NCBI GenBank assembly: GCA_902490365.1
Contig: CABUDQ010000001.1
Location: forward strand, 1 to 64,000
From: an uncultured Collinsella sp.
GTDB lineage: Bacteria; Actinomycetota; Coriobacteriia; Coriobacteriales; Coriobacteriaceae
Length of the DNA: 64,000 bases
Direction: 5' to 3'
Position 1 is the first letter of the stretch. Every line of letters starts with the position of its first letter. Under the pieces are notes generated by a model that was given only the letters and a program-made list of their open reading frames with translations, had not been told where the DNA came from and made no database searches. Shown here one piece after another: positions 33,982 through 45,697 of the stretch. Made by a program: the position numbers and the translations under genes.

Positions 33982-35259
33982 TTAGGCGCTGTATTTGTTA
34001 GCCTCACCAAAAGTGCCAGCCTCGACGATCCAGCCGTCCTTCATGATGACGTCCATGTTGTCGGTGTTGAGCACGTGAATGTCAGCGGCGACGTCACCGT
34101 TGACGACCAGCAGGTCGGCGCACTTGCCGGCCTCGATGGAACCGGTCTCGTCCTCGATGTGGCACATCTTGGCACCGTTGAGGGTAGCGCAGGTGATGGT
34201 CTCGACCGGGGTGAAACCGATCTTGTCGACGAACTCGTACATCTCCTCGATGGAGCAGGTGCCGTACGGGGTGACGAAGGAGAAGGAGTCGGAGCCGATC
34301 GTCATGACGACGCCGCGCTTCTTGGCCTCGCGCAGGCAGTCGTAGTTGCGCTGCAGCTCCTTCTCGACCAGGGTGCCCTCGTACTTGTCGTGCAGCTCGG
34401 GGACGTAGACGGGCGGATAGGTGGCGTACCAGGTGGGCAGGAAGGCGATCGTCGGGGTGAAGAAGGTGCCCTGCTCGGCCATGAGGTCCATGGTGCGCTC
34501 ATCGATATCGAAGCCGTGAATCAGCTGCTCGCAGCCAAAGCGAACGGAATCGTAGGCAGCGGCGTGGTTGTTGTAGCAGTGGCTCCACACGGGGATGCCG
34601 ACCATCTTTGCCTCTTCGACCACGGCCTGGATCTCCTCGGAGCAGTAGTGCTGGTCGCGACCGGAGTCCCAGCGCCAGATGCCGCCACCGGTAGCCCAGA
34701 TCTTGATGGCATCGGGGTTCTCGCGCAGGCGACGACGGACGGCCTTGCGCAGATCCCAAGGACCGTCGACCTGGTCGCCCCAGGGGTGCGATTCCTTGTT
34801 GAGCTGCTGGCTGCAGTGGTGGGAGTCGCCGTGGCCGGCAACGCGGCAGAAGCCGAGGCCGGTGGCCAGAACGCGCGGGCCCTTGAAGACGCCCTTGTCG
34901 ATGCAGTCGCGGATCTGGATACCAAAGCGGCCGATCTCGCAGACGGTGGTGAGACCGTGGGTGAGGCAGTCGTAGGCCTGCTTGACGGCGACGGCCTGCT
35001 TCTCGAGGAGCGGCTGCATGACCCAGTCGGTGTCATCGTCGGTCAGGTTGCCCGAGAAGTGCAGGTGGGTGTCGATCAGGCCGGGAAGGACGGTCTTGCC
35101 GGCCGCGTCGATAACCTCAACGCCCTCGGGAAGGTCCTGCATGACACCGGCATACTCGATCTTGCCATTGTCGTCGACGAGAACGAGGGAGTTCTCGACC
35201 GGCTCGGCACCGGTACCGTCGATGAGCTTGCCGCCAACGATTGCATACTTAGTGGACAT
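33982..35259 (-). CDS. Metal-dependent amidohydrolase, imidazolonepropionase-like
   Basis: A 425-residue amidohydrolase-superfamily enzyme. Metal ligands are visible: HLH in GLIDTHLHFSG, the probable carboxylated Lys in AIKIWATGG, His in VWSHCYN and LIHGFD, and Asp in IGSDSF. The N-terminal and C-terminal beta-sandwich segments are present. Related enzymes hydrolyse prolyl or other dipeptides and cyclic amides. AAGGAGG lies 4 bases before the ATG. It follows an APC permease after a stem-loop, so it probably acts on an imported amino-acid derivative. The specific substrate is not determined. Confidence 0.88.
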   Translation of the reverse strand: MSTKYAIVGGKLIDGTGAEPVENSLVLVDDNGKIEYAGVMQDLPEGVEVIDAAGKTVLPGLIDTHLHFSGNLTDDDTDWVMQPLLEKQAVAVKQAYDCLTHGLTTVCEIGRFGIQIRDCIDKGVFKGPRVLATGLGFCRVAGHGDSHHCSQQLNKESHPWGDQVDGPWDLRKAVRRRLRENPDAIKIWATGGGIWRWDSGRDQHYCSEEIQAVVEEAKMVGIPVWSHCYNNHAAAYDSVRFGCEQLIHGFDIDERTMDLMAEQGTFFTPTIAFLPTWYATYPPVYVPELHDKYEGTLVEKELQRNYDCLREAKKRGVVMTIGSDSFSFVTPYGTCSIEEMYEFVDKIGFTPVETITCATLNGAKMCHIEDETGSIEAGKCADLLVVNGDVAADIHVLNTDNMDVIMKDGWIVEAGTFGEANKYSA

Positions 35260-35341
35260 GGTTCCTCCTTATGGATCCATATAGTGGGCGAGGCCGCGTT
35301 GGGTTAAGGCCTCACAAAACTACCCAAGTGGTGCCGGGTTC

Positions 35342-35370
35342 GGTGCGCGGAAGAGAGGGTTCCGCGCACC
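35342..35370 (-). other. Stem-loop between permease and amidohydrolase genes
   Basis: A perfect 11-bp stem (GGTGCGCGGAA) with a 7-base loop. No T run follows on the minus strand, so it may set differential mRNA stability between the two cistrons rather than end transcription. Confidence 0.55.
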
Positions 35371-35390
35371 CGATCCGCCCCGGCTAGGCG

Positions 35391-36842
35391 TTATTTTTTG
35401 CGGGAATTGGTGAAGGCCATGAGGGCCAGGCCAATAGCCAGCCAGCCGATCACGATGCTCCACTCCACCATGTTGAGGGAGGCGGGAGAGAACGGGATCA
35501 CGAGCAGGCCAATGATGGTGCCGCAGGCAACGATAGCGAGGCTGATGCCAAACTTGCCGCCGGGCACCTCGTAGGGACGAGGCAGGTCGGGCTCGGTGAA
35601 GCGCATGCGCAGGCAAGCGAGAGCGACCATGCCGCAGGAGAAGATGAAGGCGAGAGCCGACACGTTGGTCAGAGGGATGAGCATGTTCTTGCCCAGGAAC
35701 GGACCGACGACGGTGATGACGCCCAGAACGACGCAGGCGAGCTTGGGAGCGCCGGACTTGGGATCGACCTCGGCGAACTTCTCGGGCAGCTGGCCCTTGC
35801 GGCCCATGGCGAGCATGATGCGGCTCGTGGCGCCGTAGAAGGAGTTCATCGGGCCCATGGGTCCAAGCGTGGCAATGACGAGCATGGCCAGGTACAGGAG
35901 CATGTTGATGCCCTTGAGGCAGGCAAGCGCGGGAACCGGGCTCTTAACGAACTCATGCCAGTCGAGGATGGTGCCGAACGAGTAGATGCAGACCATGTAG
36001 AAGCCGCCTGCGGCCAGCAGGGCCAGGGAGATGATCTTGCCGAACTTGTTCCAGTTGAGGCCCTCGGCTGCTTCCTCAGCCTGCTGAGGAATGGTGTCGA
36101 AGCCGGCATAGAAGAACGGGGTCAGAACCAGGACCGAAACGATGCCTGCGAACAGGCTGGTGCCCTCGGTAGCAGGCTTGCCGCCGCCAGCACCGGTGAC
36201 CTGGGAGAACACGGGCATGGCGTTGTCCGGCGAGCCGGTGAACAGCGAGACGCCCATGGCGAGCAGCATGCCGCAGAGCAGGGCCTTGGTCAGGAAGGCC
36301 TGCAGCTTGGCGGCTGAGCTGGCACCGCGGAAGTTGAGGAAGATGACGTAGACTGCAAAGCCGAGCGCGATCAGCGTCGGGAACAGGTAAACGTCGGCGC
36401 CCAGGATGGTATAGAGCTTGACGGCACGCAGCCACTCAAGACCGGGCAGGCTGCCGAACATCTCGGACACGAGGGTCGAGATAGCGATTGCCTCCCACGG
36501 GCACAGGATGCCGTTGCCCAGGGCCAGGAGCCAACCGGTGATATAGCTCAGCGTACGGCCAAAGCTACGATCGACATACTCGACAATGCCGCCCGAGATG
36601 GGGATAGCAGCCGTGAGCTCACCGAAAACAGCTCCGACGGGCACGAGAAAGATTGCACCCAAGAGGAATGCGATCATAGCGGGAACGGGACCGCCGCCCA
36701 CGACCATCCAGTCGCCGACCTGCAGAACCCAGCCAGTTCCGATGATGGCACCGAAACCGATGGTGAAGAAGTTCCAGAGCGAAAGCGTTTTCTTCATGCC
36801 ACCGTTACCTTCGACTGCAACTTCTGCGTTCTTGTCCGCCAT
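35391..36842 (-). CDS. APC-family amino acid permease
   Basis: A 483-residue transporter of the amino acid-polyamine-organocation superfamily, about twelve helices. Helix 1 has the substrate-binding GFGAIIGTGWV motif, and the helix 2-3 loop contains GELTAAIPISGGIVEYVDRSFG. FFYAGFDTIPQQAEEA near residue 245 matches helix 6. GGAGGGG lies upstream of the ATG. It is followed on the same strand by the amidohydrolase, with which it likely forms an uptake and hydrolysis pair. The amino-acid specificity is not visible. Confidence 0.92.
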   Translation of the reverse strand: MADKNAEVAVEGNGGMKKTLSLWNFFTIGFGAIIGTGWVLQVGDWMVVGGGPVPAMIAFLLGAIFLVPVGAVFGELTAAIPISGGIVEYVDRSFGRTLSYITGWLLALGNGILCPWEAIAISTLVSEMFGSLPGLEWLRAVKLYTILGADVYLFPTLIALGFAVYVIFLNFRGASSAAKLQAFLTKALLCGMLLAMGVSLFTGSPDNAMPVFSQVTGAGGGKPATEGTSLFAGIVSVLVLTPFFYAGFDTIPQQAEEAAEGLNWNKFGKIISLALLAAGGFYMVCIYSFGTILDWHEFVKSPVPALACLKGINMLLYLAMLVIATLGPMGPMNSFYGATSRIMLAMGRKGQLPEKFAEVDPKSGAPKLACVVLGVITVVGPFLGKNMLIPLTNVSALAFIFSCGMVALACLRMRFTEPDLPRPYEVPGGKFGISLAIVACGTIIGLLVIPFSPASLNMVEWSIVIGWLAIGLALMAFTNSRKK

Positions 36843-37189
36843 TGTTCCCCTCCTTTCCTTATTGACGCCTCTTTGGCGTCACCCCTTGCGTGGCCTGTTT
36901 TGCCGCGCGCTTTTATTTCGTGGCTTTAAGATACGGCCTTGGCACAGCAGCGCCGCTTGCGGCTCGACCGAAGGCAGAACTGCAAAACGAGCGGCGCCGT
37001 TTTTGGGACGAACGGAGGAAGACGTCATTCGTCTTGGACGCTTTCATCTTGGCTGCTTTTGAATACCTGTTGCCGTGACGCTTGGCGCGCGGCGCGGCAA
37101 CGTTCATACCATTTGTCAGGCTTTTGGCGCACATGCCCATGTGTCGTGCATCTTTTTATGTAGGATAGACAAGTTACACATGAGGCAAG
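36843..37189. other. Intergenic region between divergent permease and C39 genes
   Basis: About 350 bp without supportable coding. It holds a TGACGCC/GGCGTCA hairpin (36863-36881), an 8-bp GCGCCGCT/AGCGGCGC pair with a T run after it near 37000, and an AAGACG/CGTCTT hairpin near 37020. Promoters for both genes should lie here; none is clear. Confidence 0.4.
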
Positions 37190-37198
37190 GTGATTCGA

Positions 37199-38200
37199 AT
37201 GGCATATGGATACAATGACGGCGACCAACGGCCACAAAGCGTGCGCCTTGCCGGCCGCACCACGCCAACGCCCAGAAGCACCTCCGACAACGGCAACCCG
37301 CAGCGCCCCCAAGAGCAACTCGGGGCTTCTTCGCGGCAACAAAGCCGTACCGTGCAGCAGTCAGACCGCGTGAGCACGAGCGCACGCCAACGCCAGATCG
37401 ACACATCGCAGCCGCGCCGCTACGATTGCCGTACGACCGACCACTACGTTAAGCGCTCCTTTTCGCCACCTCAACGCAATCGCGGCAATTCCGCCCCTCG
37501 CCCCGCGTCGCACACCACAAGCCACGCACTTCCGGCCCGCCGCCTACGCCTTGCGCTTTGCTCCATTGCCGCCTGCCTCGTCTTTGTGTTTTTGGGATCC
37601 TGTATCTTGCACGGATCAGCCGGTCTTGAGCCCACTGCCGAGGACAAGCTGCTTAAAGCTCCCGTCGCGCCCGGTTACTCCTTTGCGTTCTCGACCCCAC
37701 GCTCGCAATGGCAGGCCGGCACCATGCCCCACATCTACCAAATTGACCCCGCATGGTCGGAGCTGCCCTATGCCGGTGGCACTATTCGCGAAAACGCTTG
37801 CGGCCCCACTTGCCTCACCATGGTCTATATCTTTAAGACCGGCCACACCGATAAGACGCCGGTCGATATATGCACACTGGCCGAAGCCGGCAACTACGCC
37901 CCCACTGGTGCCACCGAGTGGTCGTTTATGACAGGCGGTGCGTGGCAGCTGGGACTCAACGGAACACAGCTCTATAACGATCGTGAATCGATTACCCAAG
38001 CACTTCGCGCGGGTGCGCCCGTTATCGCCGCAGTGCGCCCCGGTACGTTTACCAACGTAGGCCACTACATCGTGCTCTACGGCATCGACGATGCCAACCA
38101 GATTGGCGTCTACGACCCCAACTCGGCCAGCCGCAGCGCCCGCCGCTGGGGCGTCGTAGAGGTCCTCAACGAAGTCGAAGCCATGTGGGCCTACTACTAG
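37199..38200 (+). CDS. Membrane-anchored C39-like cysteine peptidase
   Basis: A 333-residue protein. A disordered, Gln/Arg/Pro/Ser-rich cytosolic N-terminus (about 1-110) leads to a membrane helix (about 118-138, ending in a Cys) and an extracellular C39_2-type domain (about 165-333). The catalytic Cys is in ENACGPTCLTM, the His in GHYIVLYGID and the Asp/Asn in YDPNS. It probably cleaves peptides or cell-wall cross-bridges outside the cell. The ATG has AAGG 8 bases upstream. The stop codon TAG is part of the CTAG end of the adjacent repeat element, so the C-terminus may have been fixed by that insertion. Confidence 0.82.
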   Translation: MAYGYNDGDQRPQSVRLAGRTTPTPRSTSDNGNPQRPQEQLGASSRQQSRTVQQSDRVSTSARQRQIDTSQPRRYDCRTTDHYVKRSFSPPQRNRGNSAPRPASHTTSHALPARRLRLALCSIAACLVFVFLGSCILHGSAGLEPTAEDKLLKAPVAPGYSFAFSTPRSQWQAGTMPHIYQIDPAWSELPYAGGTIRENACGPTCLTMVYIFKTGHTDKTPVDICTLAEAGNYAPTGATEWSFMTGGAWQLGLNGTQLYNDRESITQALRAGAPVIAAVRPGTFTNVGHYIVLYGIDDANQIGVYDPNSASRSARRWGVVEVLNEVEAMWAYY

Positions 38201-38600
38201 TCATTGGGGACACTCATTGGGGACAGACTTAAATGAGTAGTCCCAGATTGCCAGGAACCGCCGGTACGGAAAGCGCATCCCACTTTGGAACTCAATGGTG
38301 AGATGCGCTTTCCGCTAGCGGTCCGTTTGGGAAACAACATCCCGCTTTTCGGCCAAATTCCGGGATGCATTTTCCCGTTGAGGACCTCAAGGGAAACTAG
38401 ATCCCGTTTTGGACGTTCATCCTGGGATGCACTTTCCGCAGTTGATCGACAGTGGCCTTTAAGGACTGTCCCAAGCTGCCGGCAGGAAAGGAACGTCCCC
38501 AAGTGCCGGGTTTCCGCAGTCATTGGGGACAAACTTAAATGAATAGTCGTTGAGGACGTTCTTGTTTGACTAGTCGTTTAAGAACGTCCCCAATGACTAG
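38197..38600. mobile_element. MITE-like element with 15-bp terminal inverted repeats
   Basis: The 404-bp region is bounded by perfect inverted repeats CTAGTCATTGGGGAC and GTCCCCAATGACTAG. Inside are three hairpins of the same plan (38268-38313, 38329-38376, 38391-38437), each a GG(G)AAA...ATCCC arm facing GGATG...TTTCC. A sub-terminal 30-bp sequence starting TCATTGGGGACA is repeated at 38207 and 38520. There is no open reading frame of note. The size, ends and lack of genes fit a non-autonomous mobile element. Confidence 0.7.
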
Positions 38601-38609
38601 GTGAATAGC

Positions 38610-38641
38610 AAAAGCCCCGCAGTCGGAGCGGACTGCGGGGC
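38610..38641 (-). terminator. Terminator of carbamate kinase
   Basis: GCCCCGCAGTC and its exact inverse pair with a 6-base loop and run into TTTTG on the minus strand. It lies immediately beside the right end of the MITE-like element. Confidence 0.85.
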
Positions 38642-38707
38642 TCATGAAGAGAGGCTAGTCTGTGGGCGCTTTGCCTGGCGCCCACGAGAGATGCAACAGG
38701 GTAGAGA

Positions 38708-39670
38708 CTACTCGTGGATGCGGGTACCGGAGAGACCGGCCATGGTCTCGGCGGCCTTGTCCAGGGCGCCGATGATGCAGGTGCGGCCCTTGCGGGAACG
38801 GGCAAACTTGATGGCAGCGCGGACCTTGGGCTCCATGGAACCCTTGCCGAACTGGCCCTCGTCGGCCAGGCGCTCGGCCTCGTCGGCGGTGAGGTCCTCG
38901 AGCTCCTCCTGGTTGGGCTTGCCAAAGTTGATGGCGACATGCTCAACGGCGGTCAGCAGGAACAGAACGTCGGCGTCGCAGTCCTCGGCCAGCAGCTCGC
39001 CGCCCAGGTCCTTGTCGATGACGGCGGGAACGCCCTTGTAGCAGCCCTTGTTCTCGTAGTCGCGGACGACGGGGATGCCGCCGCCACCGCAGGCGATGAC
39101 GATGAACTCGTTGTCGAGCAGGTTGAGGATGGAGTCAGCCTCGACGATCTTCTTGGGATCGGGGGAAGCGACGACGCGACGCCAGCCGCGGCCGGAATCC
39201 TCGACGAAGACCTTGGAGGGATCCTCGGCCATGAACTCCTTGGCCTGCTCCTCGGTGTAGAAGGGGCCGATCGGCTTGGTCGGATTCTTGAACGCGGGAT
39301 CGTCGGGATCGCACTCGATCTGGGTGACGACGGTGGCGGCGTGCCAACGCTTATAGCGCTTGTGCATCTCGCGGCCGATGCCCTGCTGCAGGTGATAACC
39401 AATGTAGCCCTGGGACATGGCGCCGCACTCGGGCAGCGGCATCTCGGGGGTACCGATGGCATCGTGGGCAGCGGCGAAGGCGTTCTGGATCATGCCGACC
39501 TGCGGGCCGTTGCCGTGGGTGATGATGATCTCATTGCCCTGCTCGATAAGACCAAGGAGAGCGTGGGCGGTGTTGCTCACGGCCTCGATCTGCTCGACGG
39601 GGTTGTTGCCGAGGGCGTTGCCGCCGAGGGCGACGACAATACGATCGGGCTTGCCAAGAGGCTTAGACAT
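38708..39670 (-). CDS. arcC: Carbamate kinase
   Basis: A 320-residue enzyme of the amino acid kinase fold that converts carbamoyl phosphate and ADP to carbamate and ATP, the energy-yielding step of arginine deiminase or agmatine/purine fermentation. It has the family IVVALGGNALG start, the HGNGPQVGM motif near residue 50, GYIGYHLQQ and the VIACGGGGIPV segment near 210. AAAGGA lies 8 bases before the ATG. No arcA or arcB is adjacent, so it stands alone here. Paired LytTR-like half-sites lie about 125 bp upstream. Confidence 0.96.
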   Translation of the reverse strand: MSKPLGKPDRIVVALGGNALGNNPVEQIEAVSNTAHALLGLIEQGNEIIITHGNGPQVGMIQNAFAAAHDAIGTPEMPLPECGAMSQGYIGYHLQQGIGREMHKRYKRWHAATVVTQIECDPDDPAFKNPTKPIGPFYTEEQAKEFMAEDPSKVFVEDSGRGWRRVVASPDPKKIVEADSILNLLDNEFIVIACGGGGIPVVRDYENKGCYKGVPAVIDKDLGGELLAEDCDADVLFLLTAVEHVAINFGKPNQEELEDLTADEAERLADEGQFGKGSMEPKVRAAIKFARSRKGRTCIIGALDKAAETMAGLSGTRIHE

Positions 39671-40036
39671 TGCTGGAATCCTTTCTGTAAAAGGCCTACA
39701 ACCCATTAATAACCCGCGTCCGTGCGATACGCGAGTTTATTAAGGTTTATATTCTCTTTATCGCTCATTTTATTCATTTTGAAAATACCTAAGCGGCGAA
39801 CGGTCGATTTTACCCGCTCAGCGTAAAGAAGCCCAGTTCAGGCATATCTACGCCATTTACGTGCAACTTTATTTAAATAGAGCAGGGATTAGACCAGATT
39901 ATGCAAACTATATCTTTGCTAAACACAAAACGGACAGCGCAATATCTTACTCGCACTATACGCGATTCTATACATTAATTTGACGAGTATGCACCCCTGC
40001 AAAAACATGGGGCTTTTCATCCAACATAAGGGATAG
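39671..40036. other. AT-rich intergenic region upstream of carbamate kinase
   Basis: No gene is supported. It holds a minus-strand TATAAA at 39746-39751 (possible -10 for arcC), the LytTR-like pair at 39796-39825 and a weak plus-strand hairpin with TTTT near 39996. AT content is well above the window average. Confidence 0.4.
39796..39825 (-). promoter_or_regulatory. Paired LytTR-like half-sites upstream of arcC
   Basis: On the minus strand TACGCTGAG and ACCGTTCGC start 21 bp apart. The first matches the LytTR consensus at all but one position. The spacer AGCGGGTAAAATCG matches that of the PTS site at 4736 (GCGGGTGAAAATCG) almost completely. A TATAAA lies 45 bp further towards the gene. Confidence 0.6.
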
Positions 40037-40255
40037 CCGATCGCGCTTCACCCCGCGGCAAGCGACTGCGAGTTCGCAGTATGGAACTTTACCGTCGGCT
40101 TCTGCATGAACGCTGCCGACGCCCTTTCGCTCCTGCGCGCCCAAGCAGCCGAGAACGCTAACGGCGCCACTGTCAACCTGGCCACCCTCAACAACGGCGC
40201 CGCCAGCCTTTTCGCAAAGTACCGTGCTGGTTCGCTGGCTTTGAGGCCTAAGTGA
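40037..40255 (+). pseudogene. 3' remnant of an unknown gene
   Basis: A 72-codon frame without start codon support runs from just after a TAG to a TGA. Codon use is strongly GC-biased at third positions, as in genuine genes, and the peptide is sensible (CMNAADALSLLRAQ, ATVNLATLNNGAASLFAKYR). No ribosome binding site precedes its only internal ATG. It looks like the tail of a gene whose 5' part was lost when the AT-rich segment entered. I do not recognise the family. Confidence 0.5.
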
Positions 40256-40261
40256 GCTTTG

Positions 40262-40347
40262 CTATTTGCCAATTTTTGTATGATTTGGGTCAAATCTATT
40301 TGTCAATTTTTGTATGATTAGGGGCAAATCTATTTGCCAATTTTTGT
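40262..40347 (+). repeat. 34-bp tandem repeats upstream of the DUF4143 ATPase gene
   Basis: CTATTTG(C/T)CAATTTTTGT begins at 40262, 40296 and 40330, exactly 34 bp apart. Two units also share TATGATT.GGG.CAAAT. CAAATCTATTTG is itself a dyad. The array ends 15 bases before the start codon, so it probably contains promoter and operator sites or recombination scars. Confidence 0.8.
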
Positions 40348-40362
40348 TAATGAGGTGTTTTA

Positions 40363-41724
40363 ATGCTACGCCGCAAGGTCACTGATAGGCTTTTGAGCTG
40401 GAAGAATAACTCCCATAAGGCCCTGCTTGTTACCGGTGCGCGTCAGATTGGCAAGAGCTATGCGATTCGCGCGTTTGGAAAGAGCAACTACGCTTCGTAT
40501 TATGAGGTCAATCTGCTACTTGATGCCGAGGCAAGAGACGTACTTGTTGGCGCTAAGAACTCCATTGACTTCATCAACCGTGTGGCCCTTCTTGCGGATG
40601 CACCGCTTGTTGAAGGAGACACGCTTATCTTCGTCGATGAGATTCAGGAGTATCCGCAGATCGTTACACTTATGAAGGCGCTGGTCGAGGACGGACGCTT
40701 TAGCTATGTCTTCTCGGGGTCTATGCTTGGGACTGAGTTTAAGGGGATCTCTTCTTTCCCGGTGGGGTATGTCGAGCACATTGTTATGCGGCCAATGGAT
40801 TTTGAAGAGTTTTGTTGGGCAAACAGCATCAGCGAGAATGTGCTTGCAGACATCCGCAGCTGCCTTGTCGAGAGGCGTCCCGTCGAAAATTTTATTCATG
40901 AGGCGATGCTCAAAAACTTTAGAGCTTATATCGTTTGCGGCGGCATGCCGGAGGTCGTTCAGAACTATATCGATTCGGGCTATTCGCTCGTGAGAACGCG
41001 TGAGCTTCAAATTCAGCTAGTCGATCAGTACAAAAGCGATATCTCTAAATATGCATCGACTCGAGCGTTTAACGTTCGCTCCATTTTCGAGCAAATTCCC
41101 GTTCAGCTTGAGGCGGAGTCCCATCGCTTTATCGTCTCGTCTCTAGGCGAGGGAGCTCGTCTTCAAAAATACGAGCAGGATTTCCTATGGCTGGTGAACG
41201 CAGGCGTTGGATTGATGGTCCCCCAGGTGACGGAGGCCCGGAGTCCTCTTAAGAGGACAGAGAAGGCAGCCGCCTTCAAACTATACGAGTCCGATACAGG
41301 AATGCTCGCATCGCGATATCCCGGTAGCACGGCACGCGCTGTATATCTAGATATGAAAACCCCCAACCTCGGCGGTCTCTATGAAAACGTGGTCGCGCAG
41401 GAGCTTGTTGCCCTTGGAACTGATGCATGGTACTACCAGACACGCGAGGTCGGCGAAGTTGACTTTGTGATCGAAGGCACCCGCGGGCACGTTGTTCCAA
41501 TCGAGGTCAAATCGGGCAAGAAGGTTCGAGCCCATGCGGCCCTCGACCGTCTGATGAGCGTGAGCGAGTACAAAATCCCCGAGGCCGTTGTGCTGAGCCA
41601 CGAAAACCTTTGCAAAGAGGGCAAGGTCCTTTACGTTCCAATCTATATGACATTCTGTCTCGATGAGTTTATGGAAAAGGACGACCCCAACAACGATTTC
41701 TCGTTTGCACCCATATCTCTCTAG
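40363..41724 (+). CDS. AAA ATPase with DUF4143 domain
   Basis: A 453-residue ATP-binding protein. The N-terminal AAA_14 domain has Walker A (GARQIGKSYA, near 25) and Walker B (LIFVDEIQ, near 88). The C-terminal DUF4143 domain (about 200-400) contains a restriction-endonuclease-like motif (GEVDFVIEG, VVPIEVKSGK) near 370-390. Such genes are common, mobile and mostly uncharacterised; some links to defence or toxin-antitoxin contexts have been suggested. Base composition is lower in GC than its neighbours and it is flanked by direct repeats, both signs of transfer. GAGG lies 9 bases before the ATG. Confidence 0.9.
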   Translation: MLRRKVTDRLLSWKNNSHKALLVTGARQIGKSYAIRAFGKSNYASYYEVNLLLDAEARDVLVGAKNSIDFINRVALLADAPLVEGDTLIFVDEIQEYPQIVTLMKALVEDGRFSYVFSGSMLGTEFKGISSFPVGYVEHIVMRPMDFEEFCWANSISENVLADIRSCLVERRPVENFIHEAMLKNFRAYIVCGGMPEVVQNYIDSGYSLVRTRELQIQLVDQYKSDISKYASTRAFNVRSIFEQIPVQLEAESHRFIVSSLGEGARLQKYEQDFLWLVNAGVGLMVPQVTEARSPLKRTEKAAAFKLYESDTGMLASRYPGSTARAVYLDMKTPNLGGLYENVVAQELVALGTDAWYYQTREVGEVDFVIEGTRGHVVPIEVKSGKKVRAHAALDRLMSVSEYKIPEAVVLSHENLCKEGKVLYVPIYMTFCLDEFMEKDDPNNDFSFAPISL

Positions 41725-41754
41725 GTCATCTGAGTCCGCAAGCCAGCCCCCCAC

Positions 41755-41968
41755 GCCCAAAGTACTGCGCCTTTCGCGCCAAAGGCGCGAAACAGCAAGG
41801 GGATAGAAGGCAGCGACAACCAACTCCCCCACTATGCCCAAAGTGCTGCGATGTTTCGCGCAAAGCGCGAAACAGCACTGGGGCAGCAGAAGGCCACAAT
41901 CAGCTAGCCCTCCATGCCCAAAGTGGCGCGTGGTTTCGCGGCCACGCCGCGAAACAGCGACCGGGACA
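41755..41968. repeat. Three tandem 80-bp repeats with hairpins
   Basis: GCCCAAAGT begins at 41755, 41836 and 41916. Each unit then carries a TTTCGCG...CGCGAAACAGC hairpin followed by a G-rich stretch. The units have diverged in stem sequence but keep pairing. They lie directly downstream of the DUF4143 gene; no coding is seen. Confidence 0.75.
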
Positions 41969-42028
41969 AGGCACCCCCACAGCCACGTCCTTCATTCAGC
42001 CCCACAATCCGAGGACGTAGTCGTAGCG

Positions 42029-42144
42029 GGATCTGAGGGCTGACCTTCGCGGACATTCCGCACGAAAGAGCCCCCGCCGCACGTAGTGCGCAGCGGGGGT
42101 TCTTTCATGTCCGAGGACGTCCGCGAAGGTTAGCCCTCAGATCC
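42029..42144 (-). repeat. Nested palindrome and terminator behind PFOR
   Basis: Outer arms of 26 bp (GGATCTGAGGGCTGACCTTC and onward), with one G-T mismatch, enclose an inner 14-bp stem (GAAAGAGCCCCCGC). It begins 14 bases after the PFOR stop on the minus strand. The layout is like the palindrome at 24955. Confidence 0.8.
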
Positions 42145-42157
42145 TGCGGTGGGAGAC

Positions 42158-45697
<3,540 letters not shown>

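Noticed and set aside
36913..37163. Several 60-75-codon frames on both strands between permease and C39 genes
   Set aside because: They overlap each other in different frames and lack ribosome binding sites and biased codon use.
36843..37189. Riboswitch or T-box leader for the APC permease
   Set aside because: Hairpins are present, but no T-box sequence or known riboswitch core is visible upstream of the permease.
40048..40293. An 81-codon minus-strand frame
   Set aside because: It is antisense to the plus-strand gene remnant, whose codon bias is the convincing one.
40262..41968. CRISPR array
   Set aside because: The 34-bp and 80-bp repeats have related rather than unique spacers, only about three units each, and no cas genes are present.
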